This document shows positions 1-6,804 of a DNA stretch of 64,000 nucleotides, piece after piece. Source of the DNA: JAMHWF01 sp048500255. Its GTDB lineage: Bacteria; Pseudomonadota; Gammaproteobacteria; Burkholderiales; Burkholderiaceae_C. The stretch is taken from the NCBI GenBank assembly GCA_048500255.1, contig JASNYH010000003.1:429732-493731 (forward strand), read 5' to 3'. The position numbers and the translations under genes were made by a program. The notes beneath the pieces are model-generated. The model saw nothing but the letters and a program-made list of their open reading frames with translations. It had not been told where the DNA came from and searched no databases. The stretch's first letter is position 1. Every line of letters begins with the position of its first letter.

Positions 1-503
1 CCCGCTTCGAGCGGCACCGGCACCGACACGAAGGCATCGCCTGGGCCGACGTGCAGGCACGGCTCGCGCGCAGCCCCGGCGCGCTGCGCTCGCTGTCCGC
101 GATGGAGGCGACGGGCGGCGAGCCCGACGTGATCGGGCACGACGGCGCCACGGGCCGCGTCGCGTTCTGCGACTGCTCGGCAGAGAGCCCGGCCGGGCGC
201 CGCAGCCTGTGCTACGACCGCGAGGCGCTCGACGCGCGCAAGGAGCACCGGCCCGCCGGCAGCGCCGTCGAGGCGGCCGCCGCGATGGGCGTCGAGCTGC
301 TGACGCAGGCGCAGTACCGCGCGCTGCAGGCGCTCGGCGAGTTCGACCTCAAGACGTCGAGCTGGATCGCCACGCCGCCCGAGGTGCGCGCGCTCGGCGG
401 CGCGCTGTTCGGCGACCGGCGCTACGGCCGGGTGTTCGTCTATCACAACGGCGCGGCGTCGTACTACGCGGCCAGAGGCTTCCGGGGCTGGCTGCCGGTG
501 TGA
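1..503 (+). CDS. DUF4256 family protein (5' end outside window)
   Basis: The frame is open from position 3 and runs into the window edge, so the true start is missing. The 166 visible residues match what I know of the DUF4256 family over their whole length. Landmarks are a FERH-type start, GGEPDVIG, FCDCSAESPAGRR, CYDREAL, a KTSSWI stretch and the C-terminal GRVFVYHNGA...YYAARGFRG. No enzymatic function is established for this family, and I infer none. The conserved Cys-Asp-Cys and Cys-Tyr-Asp segments could be functional. Family members are usually around 185-200 residues, so only about 20-30 residues should be missing. It is followed by a 164-base gap with no recognisable gene. Confidence 0.85.
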   Translation, partial: RFERHRHRHEGIAWADVQARLARSPGALRSLSAMEATGGEPDVIGHDGATGRVAFCDCSAESPAGRRSLCYDREALDARKEHRPAGSAVEAAAAMGVELLTQAQYRALQALGEFDLKTSSWIATPPEVRALGGALFGDRRYGRVFVYHNGAASYYAARGFRGWLPV

Positions 504-667
504 GCGGCGCCCGATCGACAGACAACAGACGAAACGCACCGGCCCGCTGCGCGAAACCCGGGTGAAACACCCGCGGCTCACGATGCTCGTCCGTCGAGAG
601 GCGGCGCCCGTCCTGGACGCTGCCGTCACCCGACGATCGATGGACTGCAACCGCACAGGAGGCCGAG

Positions 668-1087
668 ATGTCTGCAACGCTGCAATCGTGGGGAAGAATG
701 GGGTTCGCCGTGCTCGCGCTGGCGCTGACCAGCCTGAGCGGCCAGGCCGACAGCGAGGTGCGTGGCAGCTTCGATCGCATGCTGGCGCACGACGCGACGC
801 CGGCGACGCAGGCGGCGCCCGCAGCCGCCTTCGCGGGGCCGGCGGATCCGCTGGTCGCGGCCCTCGTCGTGCCGTTGCGCGACGGCGTGTGGCCGGCCGA
901 GCCGGCCGCCGACGCCGACCCGGTCGTCGCCAGCTTCTCGCGCATGCTGAACCACGAGCCGAGCCGGCACGTGCCGATGCTGCCGGTCGACGCCGGCACC
1001 GATCCGCTGGTCGCCGCCGTCGTGCTGCCGCTGCTGCGCGAGAAGGCGATCACCGTCGCCCGCGCCGCGCCCGTGTCGCGGCACTGA
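668..1087 (+). CDS. small secreted protein with an internal duplication
   Basis: The 139-residue product opens with a hydrophobic stretch (residues 9-24) that looks like a signal peptide, with likely cleavage near SGQA-DS. The mature part holds the same module twice: SFDRML-H-P then DPLVAALVVPLR (about residues 32-72), and SFSRMLNHEP then DPLVAAVVLPLL (about 90-126). An AGGAGG-like ribosome site (cacaggaggccgag) lies just before the ATG and supports the start. I do not recognise a named family. Similar SFxRMLxHxP proteins occur, as far as I recall, as hypothetical periplasmic proteins in Burkholderiales. The role is unknown. Conserved charged and hydrophobic positions in both repeats argue it is a real protein. 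Confidence 0.7.
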   Translation: MSATLQSWGRMGFAVLALALTSLSGQADSEVRGSFDRMLAHDATPATQAAPAAAFAGPADPLVAALVVPLRDGVWPAEPAADADPVVASFSRMLNHEPSRHVPMLPVDAGTDPLVAAVVLPLLREKAITVARAAPVSRH

Positions 1088-1187
1088 GCGCCGCGCGCAC
1101 GGCCCGACGCGCCGATGCCCGGCTGGGAGTCTGCGCGGCAGAAGCCGCCCAGCCTCCTAGCCTGCGGCTTTAGTGCACGGCTCCCCC

Positions 1188-1256
1188 GAGCCCCCTCCGT
1201 GAGGGAGCTCCAGCTCGTTCGACCGCACCCTCCAGCCTCCCTCCGCGAGGGAGGCT
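1188..1256. terminator. pair of hairpins between convergent genes
   Basis: Two strong inverted repeats lie between the convergent genes ending at 1087 (+) and 1280 (-). The first is 1188-1197 paired with 1201-1210 (GAGCCCCCTC / GAGGGAGCTC, one mismatch, 3-nt loop CGT). The second is 1234-1243 paired with 1247-1256 (AGCCTCCCTC / GAGGGAGGCT, perfect, loop CGC). Both are followed by CTCCAG-like sequence, so they look like two copies of one repeat. There is no T-tract. A bidirectional terminator or a dispersed hairpin repeat are both possible. Confidence 0.55.
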
Positions 1257-1279
1257 CCAGTCAGTCCGACGAGTGCCGT

Positions 1280-1489
1280 TCAGCTTGCGCCGCGCTCGCC
1301 GTCGTCGCGACGCGGTTCGGGCCGGTCCGGCGGCGGCCGTTCGGCGCCGATCACCGGCTCGGCGACGGCACGGCCGAGCGATTCGATCGCGCTCTCGTCG
1401 GCCGGCTCGTCGGTGGCGTCGGGGCGCTCGTCGGCCGGAGCCCGAGGGGCCTGCCGGGGCTGCTGCGGTTGCCGCTCGCTCGTCGTCAT
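1280..1489 (-). CDS. small hydrophilic, probably disordered protein
   Basis: A 69-residue reading frame begins with an ATG at 1489 preceded on the minus strand by AGAGGTGA at ideal spacing, a convincing ribosome site. The product is rich in Pro, Glu, Asp, Arg and Gln with no Cys, no membrane segment and an ESAIESLG core followed by AVAEPVIGA. It looks intrinsically disordered. I recall short proteins with an ESAIESLGxAVSEPV core in related Burkholderiales, which supports it as a real gene, but no function is known to me. It is divergent from the SnoaL-like gene at 1568, with 78 bases between the starts. Confidence 0.6.
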   Translation of the reverse strand: MTTSERQPQQPRQAPRAPADERPDATDEPADESAIESLGRAVAEPVIGAERPPPDRPEPRRDDGERGAS

Positions 1490-1567
1490 CGGGATTCACC
1501 TCTGCGAAGTCACACGCCGGGGCGGCAAACTGCATGCCGCGCCCGGCGCGAGAGAAGGATCCGCACC

Positions 1568-1990
1568 ATGACCGCAGCATCGCCCGTCGCTGCCTGGCAC
1601 GAGGTCGTGCGCACGCGCGACCCGCGCGCGCTGGCCGCGCTGCTCGCCGACGACGTCGTCTTCCATTCACCCGTGGTGCACACGCCGCAGGTGGGCAAGG
1701 CGATCACGCTGGCCTACCTCGGCGCGGCGATGCACGTCTTTCTCGACCCGTCGTTCCGCTACGTCCGCGAGGTCGTCGGCGAGCGCGATGCCGTGCTCGA
1801 GTTCCAGGTCGAGCTCGACGGCATCGCGGTCAACGGCGTCGACATGTTGCGCTGGAACGACGACGGTCGCCTCGTCGAGTTCAAGGTGATGGTGCGCCCG
1901 CTCAAGGCGATCGAGTCGATCCATCGGCGCATGGCGGCGATGCTGCAGCAGCAGCAGGCGCAGGCGCAGCGGCCCCCGCCGGCCGCCTGA
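1568..1990 (+). CDS. SnoaL-like / NTF2-fold protein
   Basis: The 140-residue protein has the cone-shaped NTF2 (SnoaL-like) pattern: a helix with AWHEVVRTRDPRALAALLADDVVFHSP, then a beta sheet ending in DMLRWNDDGRLVEFKVMVRP. Such proteins bind small hydrophobic ligands or act as isomerases or cyclases, and the ligand cannot be told from sequence. The ATG at 1568 follows a GAGAGAAGGA ribosome site. The frame stays open upstream, but that part is low-complexity and has no ribosome site, so I excluded it. The Gln-rich C-terminus (QQQQAQAQ, PPPAA) looks like a disordered tail. The next gene starts 18 bases downstream, so they probably share a transcript. Confidence 0.85.
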   Translation: MTAASPVAAWHEVVRTRDPRALAALLADDVVFHSPVVHTPQVGKAITLAYLGAAMHVFLDPSFRYVREVVGERDAVLEFQVELDGIAVNGVDMLRWNDDGRLVEFKVMVRPLKAIESIHRRMAAMLQQQQAQAQRPPPAA

Positions 1991-2008
1991 CGACGGAGGC
2001 GAGCCGCC

Positions 2009-2329
2009 GTGTCGACCCCCGCCTCGCGCGTCGCCGTCGCCGCCCTGTCGATCGGCGTTGCCGCCTATGCCGTCGTCGCCTATGCGTTGTGGCCGCTCGG
2101 CGCCGCCGTCCATCCCGACATGCGAGCCGGCTTCGAGGCGCAGCGCACGGCGGTCCACGTCCACGTGTTCGCGGCGGCATTCGCGCTGGCGCTCGGGCCG
2201 CTGCAGTTCTCGGCGCGGCTGCGTGCGGCGCGGCCGGCGCTGCACCGCTGGTCGGGGCGGCTCTACCTCGGCGTCGCCGAACGCGCGATCCGCGCCGAGC
2301 GGATCCACGCCGCCGGCACGCCGCGATGA
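2009..2329 (+). pseudogene. DUF2306-like membrane protein with internal in-frame deletion
   Basis: The GTG start at 2009 has a GGAGG site 10 bases upstream. Residues 1-90 match the N-terminus of DUF2306 membrane proteins: a first transmembrane helix (residues 8-27), HPDMRAGFEAQ, a second helix HVFAAAFALALGPLQF, then RPALHRWSGRLYLGV. In intact members, by my knowledge, four more helices follow (about 210-230 residues in all). Here the sequence jumps straight to VAERAIRAERIHAAG, which resembles the usual C-terminal VAExxIR end. This suggests an in-frame internal deletion of roughly 110-120 codons. The stop overlaps the next start (ATGA), so operon architecture is intact. A functional mini-protein cannot be excluded. 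Confidence 0.65.
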
Positions 2330-3255
2330 AGCCTCCGCGCGGCGTCGGTGCTTCGCCGTCGCCGCGGCTGCGCCTCGCGTGCGCAGTGTCGGCCGCCGTC
2401 ACGGTGGCTGCTGCACCGGTCGAGGCATGGGCTGCGGCGCCGCAGATCGAGAAGGCCGCGTTCACCGTGCCGCGGGCGGCCGAGCGCGACGCCTCGGTCG
2501 TCGGCGAGCTGCGCATCCCGCCCGGCGCCGGTCGCCGGCCTGCCGTGTTGATCGTCAACAGCTCGCCCGGCTTCGACGGCCGCGGCGACTTCTATGCGCA
2601 GGCGCTCAATGCCGCCGGCATAGCGACGTTCGAGGTCGACTGGTTCCACGGCCGCGGGCTCCCCGTCACGCCGGTGCACAACCTGGCGCACGCCTGGGCC
2701 TCGCTGGCGTGGCTGGCCGCGCATCCGCGCATCGACGGCGCGCGTGTGGGCATCATGGGCTGGTCGTGGGGTGGCATCGTCGCGCTGCTCGCGGCGTCGG
2801 ACGAACTGGCGCGCCGCCAGGCCGGCGGGCCGCCGCGCTTCGCCGCGCACCTGGCGCTGTATCCGATCTGCTGGCGCCACCATGCGGCGGCGAGCGGCCG
2901 CTCCGGCGCCTGGCGCGACGTCGGCCCGTCGACCTATCGGCGGCTGACGGGCCGGCCGGTGCACGTCCTCGCCGGCGAGCGCGACGACTACGACGGCGCC
3001 GACGGCTGCCGGCGCTTCGTCGCCGCGCTGCCGCGCGAGGCGCGCCGGCACGTCGGCTTGACGGTCTATCCGCGCGCCACCTTCGCGTGGGACAGCCGCC
3101 ACGGCAGCGCGCCCTACGAAGCCTCGGCGCGGCAGGGGAAAGGCGGGATTGTCAACGTCGTCGCCGATACCGATATTGCGCGGCAGTCCCGCGAGTTCGC
3201 GGCCACCTGGTTCGGGCGCCACCTCGGCGCCTCCTCTGACGGAACCTCACGATGA
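2326..3255 (+). CDS. secreted dienelactone-hydrolase-like alpha/beta hydrolase
   Basis: A 309-residue protein with an N-terminal signal peptide (hydrophobic 15-35, likely cleavage after AWA) and an alpha/beta-hydrolase fold of the dienelactone hydrolase type. The nucleophile elbow is GWSWGG (Ser about residue 146), and an acid-bearing strand GERDDYDGADGC follows. In this family the catalytic His normally sits in a Y-P-G-A-T-H-A-W/F-D motif. Here the segment reads YPRATFAWDSRH, so the expected His is Phe, with a His five residues later. Activity is therefore uncertain. The ATG overlaps the preceding stop (ATGA) and the stop overlaps the next start, placing it in the middle of an operon. Confidence 0.8.
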   Translation: MKPPRGVGASPSPRLRLACAVSAAVTVAAAPVEAWAAAPQIEKAAFTVPRAAERDASVVGELRIPPGAGRRPAVLIVNSSPGFDGRGDFYAQALNAAGIATFEVDWFHGRGLPVTPVHNLAHAWASLAWLAAHPRIDGARVGIMGWSWGGIVALLAASDELARRQAGGPPRFAAHLALYPICWRHHAAASGRSGAWRDVGPSTYRRLTGRPVHVLAGERDDYDGADGCRRFVAALPREARRHVGLTVYPRATFAWDSRHGSAPYEASARQGKGGIVNVVADTDIARQSREFAATWFGRHLGASSDGTSR

Positions 3256-3665
3256 TGACGCCGACTCTGCTCGCGTTGACTGCCTTCATCGCCTGGGCGC
3301 TGCTGCTGTTGCTGCTGATGGAAGTGCTGCGCTCCCGGCTCGTCGTGACGCGTGCCGTCGCATCGAACGCCTTCGTGCCCGACAACGCCAATCTGTCGCC
3401 GTTCATGCAGCGGCTGGCGCGGGCGCACGCCAACTGCGTCGAGAGCCTGCCGGTGTTCGGCGGGCTGATGCTCGTCGCCGTGATCGCCGGGCGCTCGGCC
3501 GTCACCGACCCGCTGGCCTGGGTGCTGCTCGGCGCACGCATCGTGCAGTCGACGGTGCATTGCGCGTCGCTGTCGGTCGCTGCCGTCAATCTGCGCTTTG
3601 CCGCGTTCGCGGTGCAGCTCGGCATCGCGCTGTGGTGGGCGTGGCGGCTGCTGTTCACGGCTTGA
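3252..3665 (+). CDS. MAPEG family membrane protein
   Basis: The 137-residue protein has four predicted membrane helices (about 5-24, 65-82, 86-103, 112-133). It also has the MAPEG signature region: RAHANCVESLPVFGGLMLVA in the second helix and RIVQSTVHCAS in the third. MAPEG proteins in bacteria are small integral membrane proteins related to glutathione-dependent enzymes of eicosanoid and detoxification metabolism, and the bacterial substrate is generally unknown. The ATG overlaps the upstream stop by four bases. The following gene is a broken glutathione S-transferase, so a glutathione or detoxification theme is plausible but not shown. Confidence 0.85.
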   Translation: MMTPTLLALTAFIAWALLLLLLMEVLRSRLVVTRAVASNAFVPDNANLSPFMQRLARAHANCVESLPVFGGLMLVAVIAGRSAVTDPLAWVLLGARIVQSTVHCASLSVAAVNLRFAAFAVQLGIALWWAWRLLFTA

Positions 3666-3675
3666 GGGGTCTGCA

Positions 3676-3882
3676 ATGATGAGATTGATCGGCATGCTCG
3701 ACTCGCCCTACGTGCGGCGCGTCGCGGTCTCGCTGCAACTGCTCGGGCTGCCGTTTCGCCACGAATCGCTGTCGGTGTTCCGCACCTACGAGCAGTTTCG
3801 CGCGATCAATCCCGTCGTGAAGGCGCCGACGCTGGTGTGCGCCGACGGCACGGCGCATTCGACGGGCGCGGCTGCTGCATGA
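3676..3882 (+). pseudogene. truncated glutathione S-transferase (N-terminal domain only)
   Basis: The 68-residue product starts MMRLIGMLDSPYVRRVAVSLQLLG, the thioredoxin-like N-terminal domain of GST with the usual SPYVRR active-site loop. It continues to PVVKAPTLVCADGT, the cis-Pro and substrate-loop region. It then ends after eight residues (AHSTGAAAA) that match nothing in the family. A full GST is about 200-220 residues, so most of the thioredoxin fold end and the whole helical domain are missing. The stop codon overlaps the next gene's ATG exactly as in an intact operon, which suggests an internal deletion rather than decay. Probably non-functional. Confidence 0.7.
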
Positions 3883-4748
3883 CGCCGCTCGCCGCCGCTC
3901 CGTTCGTCCGCGAAGCCGGCGCCGGCGCACCCGACGGCGTCGTCTGCGTGCACTCCAACGCCGCCAGCTCGTCGCAGTGGCGCACGCTGCTCGAGCGGTT
4001 GGCGCCGCGCTTCCACATGCTGGCGCCCGATTCGTACGGCAGCGGCAAGACCTCGCCGTGGAGCGCCAGCCGGCCGATGACGCTGGCCGACGAAGTGGCG
4101 CTGATCGCGCCGGTGCTCGAGCGCGCCGGCGATGCGGCGCACGGCTCGCTGACGCTGGTCGGCCATTCGTACGGCGCGGCCGTGTGCCTGATGGCGGCGC
4201 TGCGGCAGGGGGGGCGGCGCGTCGGCGCGCTCGTGCTCTACGAGCCGACGCTGTTCGCGCTGCTGGCCGGCGCCGACCCCGAGGACGCTTTGCCCGAAGA
4301 CGCCGCGCGCGGCATCCGCGAGACGGTCGAGCGTGCCGTCGCGGCTCTCGGCGCCGGCGACCCCGACGCGGCGGCGCGCGTCTTCATCGACTACTGGATG
4401 GGCGAGGGCGCCTGGGCCGCGATGCCCGAGCCGCGCCGCGCGCCGATCCGTGAGTCCGTCGCGCAGATCCGCCACTGGAGCCACGCGCTGATGCGCGAGC
4501 CGACGCCGCGCGCAGCCTTCGCCGCGATCGACGTGCCGGTGCTGCTCATGGTGGGCGACGCATCGCCGCTGTCGTCGCGCGCCGTCGCGCGCGTGCTCGC
4601 GCGCACGCTGCCGCGCGTCGAGGTGATCGAGTTCGCCGGCCTCGGCCACATGGCGCCGGTGACGCACGCCGACGTCGTCAACGACGCGATCGCGGCCTTC
4701 GTCGAGCGGCACGGCGCATCGTCCTCGGCACCGCTGTCGCGAGGCTGA
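3879..4748 (+). CDS. alpha/beta hydrolase
   Basis: A 289-residue alpha/beta-hydrolase with a complete apparent triad: nucleophile GHSYGA (Ser about residue 96), acid in VGDASPLS, and His in GLGHMAPVTH near the C-terminus. The oxyanion-hole region is VCVHSNAASSSQW. There is no signal peptide, so it should be cytoplasmic. Substrate cannot be inferred; the family includes esterases, haloperoxidase-like and C-C hydrolases. The ATG overlaps the stop of the truncated GST (ATGA), and the next hydrolase begins 9 bases after this stop, so it belongs to the same transcript. Confidence 0.9.
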   Translation: MTPLAAAPFVREAGAGAPDGVVCVHSNAASSSQWRTLLERLAPRFHMLAPDSYGSGKTSPWSASRPMTLADEVALIAPVLERAGDAAHGSLTLVGHSYGAAVCLMAALRQGGRRVGALVLYEPTLFALLAGADPEDALPEDAARGIRETVERAVAALGAGDPDAAARVFIDYWMGEGAWAAMPEPRRAPIRESVAQIRHWSHALMREPTPRAAFAAIDVPVLLMVGDASPLSSRAVARVLARTLPRVEVIEFAGLGHMAPVTHADVVNDAIAAFVERHGASSSAPLSRG

Positions 4749-4757
4749 CCCGCCGCG

Positions 4758-5549
4758 ATGCCGCGCACGCTGCTCGCCGTCGCCTCGCTGGCGACGTTCG
4801 CCTACGTGGCGCTGTGCGTGCTGCTGTTCGTCGCGCAGCGCTCGTTGATCTACTACCCGCAGCCGCGCGGTCCGGCCGTGCCGGGCACGACGGCGCTGGT
4901 GCTCGAGCGCGACGACGGCGTGCGCGTCGAGGTGACGGTGCGCCCCGCTCGCACGGGCGACGCCGCACCGGCGGTGCTCTACTTCGGCGGCAATGCCGAG
5001 GCGGTGACCTACAGCCTGCCCGAGCTCGACGCCGCCTTCCCGACCCATGCGCTGTACCTGATGCACTACCGTGGCTACGGCGGCAGCGGCGGGCGGCCGT
5101 CGGAGGCGGCGCTCGTCGCCGATGCCCATGCGCTGCTCGATCGGGTGCGAGTGGCGCAACGCGGCGGCGACATCGTCGTCGTCGGCCGCAGCCTGGGCAG
5201 CGGCGTCGCGGTGCAGCTTGCCGCCGGCCGGCCGCGCGACATCGGACGCGTCGTGCTGGTGACGCCCTACGACAGCCTGGTAGCGCTGGCGGCGCGCTTC
5301 TATCCCGTCTTCCCGGTGCGCTGGCTGCTGCGCGACCGCTACGACTCGGCGCGGCACGCGCCGCAGATCGATGCGCCGACGCTGCTGATCGCCGCCGAGC
5401 ACGACGAGGTGATTCCGCGAGAGCACGCCGAGGCGCTGGCGGCGCGTTTTCGCGCCGGCTTGGCGACGCTGCGCGTGGTCGACGGCGTCGGGCACAACGA
5501 CATCTCGCAAAGCCCCGAGTACATGCGCCTGCTGCGCGGACCGCGATGA
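4758..5549 (+). CDS. membrane-anchored alpha/beta hydrolase (Bem46/ABHD13-like)
   Basis: The 263-residue protein begins with a single hydrophobic helix (residues 3-26) followed by QRSLIYYPQPRG, the standard beginning of the Bem46/ABHD13-like serine hydrolases. The nucleophile motif is GRSLGSG (Ser about 138), the acid lies in AAEHDEVIP, and the His is in VGHNDIS. The LYFGGNAE and YRGYGGSGG stretches are typical of this subfamily. It is likely anchored in the inner membrane facing the periplasm or cytoplasm. Substrate is unknown in most bacteria. It ends the hydrolase run, and a 7-bp GC hairpin follows directly. Confidence 0.88.
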   Translation: MPRTLLAVASLATFAYVALCVLLFVAQRSLIYYPQPRGPAVPGTTALVLERDDGVRVEVTVRPARTGDAAPAVLYFGGNAEAVTYSLPELDAAFPTHALYLMHYRGYGGSGGRPSEAALVADAHALLDRVRVAQRGGDIVVVGRSLGSGVAVQLAAGRPRDIGRVVLVTPYDSLVALAARFYPVFPVRWLLRDRYDSARHAPQIDAPTLLIAAEHDEVIPREHAEALAARFRAGLATLRVVDGVGHNDISQSPEYMRLLRGPR

Positions 5550-5568
5550 CGCGGCGCTTGACGCCGCG
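5550..5568 (+). terminator. short GC hairpin after hydrolase gene
   Basis: CGCGGCG at 5550-5556 pairs with CGCCGCG at 5562-5568 around a CTTGA loop, immediately after the stop at 5549. No T-run follows, so this is a weak candidate terminator. Confidence 0.35.
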
Positions 5569-5575
5569 CAACATC

Positions 5576-5605
5576 GATCGAATTGAAACGACCATGATCG
5601 AATTG
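5576..5605. promoter_or_regulatory. 10-bp direct repeat with 20-bp period
   Basis: GATCGAATTG occurs at 5576-5585 and again at 5596-5605, exactly two helical turns apart, in the 84-base gap before the cupin gene. In so GC-rich a region an exact AT-containing decamer repeat is unlikely to be chance. A regulator binding tandem sites is one explanation; no regulator gene is adjacent. Confidence 0.4.
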
Positions 5606-5633
5606 CACGGCATGTCGTCGTGAGGAGCAGTCC

Positions 5634-6071
5634 ATGAAACGCATCTCATCCACACGCGTGGCCTCGGCGTTCGCCGTCGCGGCCGGTGCCCTGATGGCCG
5701 GCGTCGCCTGGAGCCAGGCGCCGGGCCTGCCGCCGACGCCCGGCTTCGCTTCCAAGCCGATCCATACCAGCCCGATCACGGGCGACGACGCGAAGGAGAT
5801 CGTCGTCATCTCGGTGTCGATCGAGCCCGGCGGCTACTCGCCGCCGCACACCCACCCCGGCGAATGCGCGGGCGTCGTCATCGAAGGCACGGTCGACCTC
5901 GTCGCCGAGGGCAAGGACGTGCGCCGCGTCGCGGCGGGCGAGGCCTTCTCCAACACGCGCGGCACGGTGCATCAGTTCCGCAACTCGGGCGACAAGCCGG
6001 TGCGCATGGCGACGACGCTCGTCGTCGACAAGGGCAAGCCGCGCACGCAGCCGGTGCCTGCGGCCAAGTAG
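5634..6071 (+). CDS. secreted cupin-domain protein
   Basis: A 145-residue protein with an N-terminal signal peptide (residues 8-28, cleavage near WSQA) and a single cupin barrel. The first cupin motif, PPHTHPGECAGVVIEG, carries His-x-His and Glu metal ligands. The second motif includes RGTVHQFRNSG with the last His. It probably binds a divalent metal in the periplasm. Cupins of this short secreted kind are annotated without defined substrate. The ATG at 5634 has a gaggagcag ribosome site. The next gene follows 7 bases after the stop. Confidence 0.88.
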   Translation: MKRISSTRVASAFAVAAGALMAGVAWSQAPGLPPTPGFASKPIHTSPITGDDAKEIVVISVSIEPGGYSPPHTHPGECAGVVIEGTVDLVAEGKDVRRVAAGEAFSNTRGTVHQFRNSGDKPVRMATTLVVDKGKPRTQPVPAAK

Positions 6072-6078
6072 CAGCATC

Positions 6079-6795
6079 ATGTCGGCGCGCCGTGCGACGA
6101 TCGTCGCCGCACTCGGCGCGGTTGCGTCGTGGGGCGTGCTCGCGGGGCCTGCCGGAGGCGCCGCCGTCATGGCCGCGGCGCCGCCGGTGAGCGACTGCAG
6201 CGCGATGCCAGTGCGCGTCGGTGTCGGTGCGGCGCCGGCCGCCGACGCCGCTGACGCCTGCAACGGCGCGCGCGCGGCGATCGACTTCCTGGTGCGGCAC
6301 GGCGCAGTGACGAGCGAGCCGATCGAGATCGCCATTGTCGACACGCTGCCGAACGTCGTCGGCGCGACCGCGGCAGGCTGCTACGTCGCGAGCGAGCGGC
6401 GCGTCTATCTGCTGTCGTACGCGGCGTTCCGCGCGAAGCACAAGGACTGGTTCGGCCTGCCGATCGACCGCCACCTCTACCGCAGCCTGGCGGCGCACGA
6501 AGTGGCGCACGCGCTGATGTCGTGCAGCCGCGTCGGCCCGCCGCCGCCGTCGATCCATGCGACGGAGTACGTCGCCTACGTGACGATGTTCGCGACGATG
6601 GACGATGCGCGCCGCCGCCGCGCGCTCGCCAACCTGCCCGGCAGCGGCTTCGCCGACGCGTCGAAGATCACGCCCGTCTTCTACCTGTTCGACCCGATGC
6701 GCTTCGGTGCCGAGGCGTACCGGCACTACCTGCGCCACGCCGACGGCGCAGGTTTCCTGCGCGCCGTCCTCTCGGGGACGGCGCTCGTCGACTAG
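6079..6795 (+). CDS. secreted HExxH protein, DUF6639-like putative metallopeptidase
   Basis: The 238-residue protein has a signal-peptide-like N-terminus (about 8-32). A central helix contains AAHEVAHALM (HEVAH at about residue 140), the zinc-binding HExxH motif of gluzincin-type peptidases. Downstream, HATEYVAYVTMFATM contains a Glu about 20 residues later that could be the third zinc ligand. Two cysteine-containing segments (DCSAM, DACNGA) may form a disulfide. The layout fits the little-studied DUF6639 family as I remember it. Peptidase activity is inferred from the motif only. It closes the plus-strand run and is convergent with the cytochrome gene, 9 bases apart. Confidence 0.7.
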   Translation: MSARRATIVAALGAVASWGVLAGPAGGAAVMAAAPPVSDCSAMPVRVGVGAAPAADAADACNGARAAIDFLVRHGAVTSEPIEIAIVDTLPNVVGATAAGCYVASERRVYLLSYAAFRAKHKDWFGLPIDRHLYRSLAAHEVAHALMSCSRVGPPPPSIHATEYVAYVTMFATMDDARRRRALANLPGSGFADASKITPVFYLFDPMRFGAEAYRHYLRHADGAGFLRAVLSGTALVD

Positions 6796-6804
6796 GAGTC
6801 TGCG

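Noticed and set aside
1273..2325. Open extension upstream of the dienelactone-hydrolase-like gene
   Set aside because: Arg/Ala-rich translation overlapping the SnoaL-like and DUF2306 genes; the signal peptide starts at 2326.
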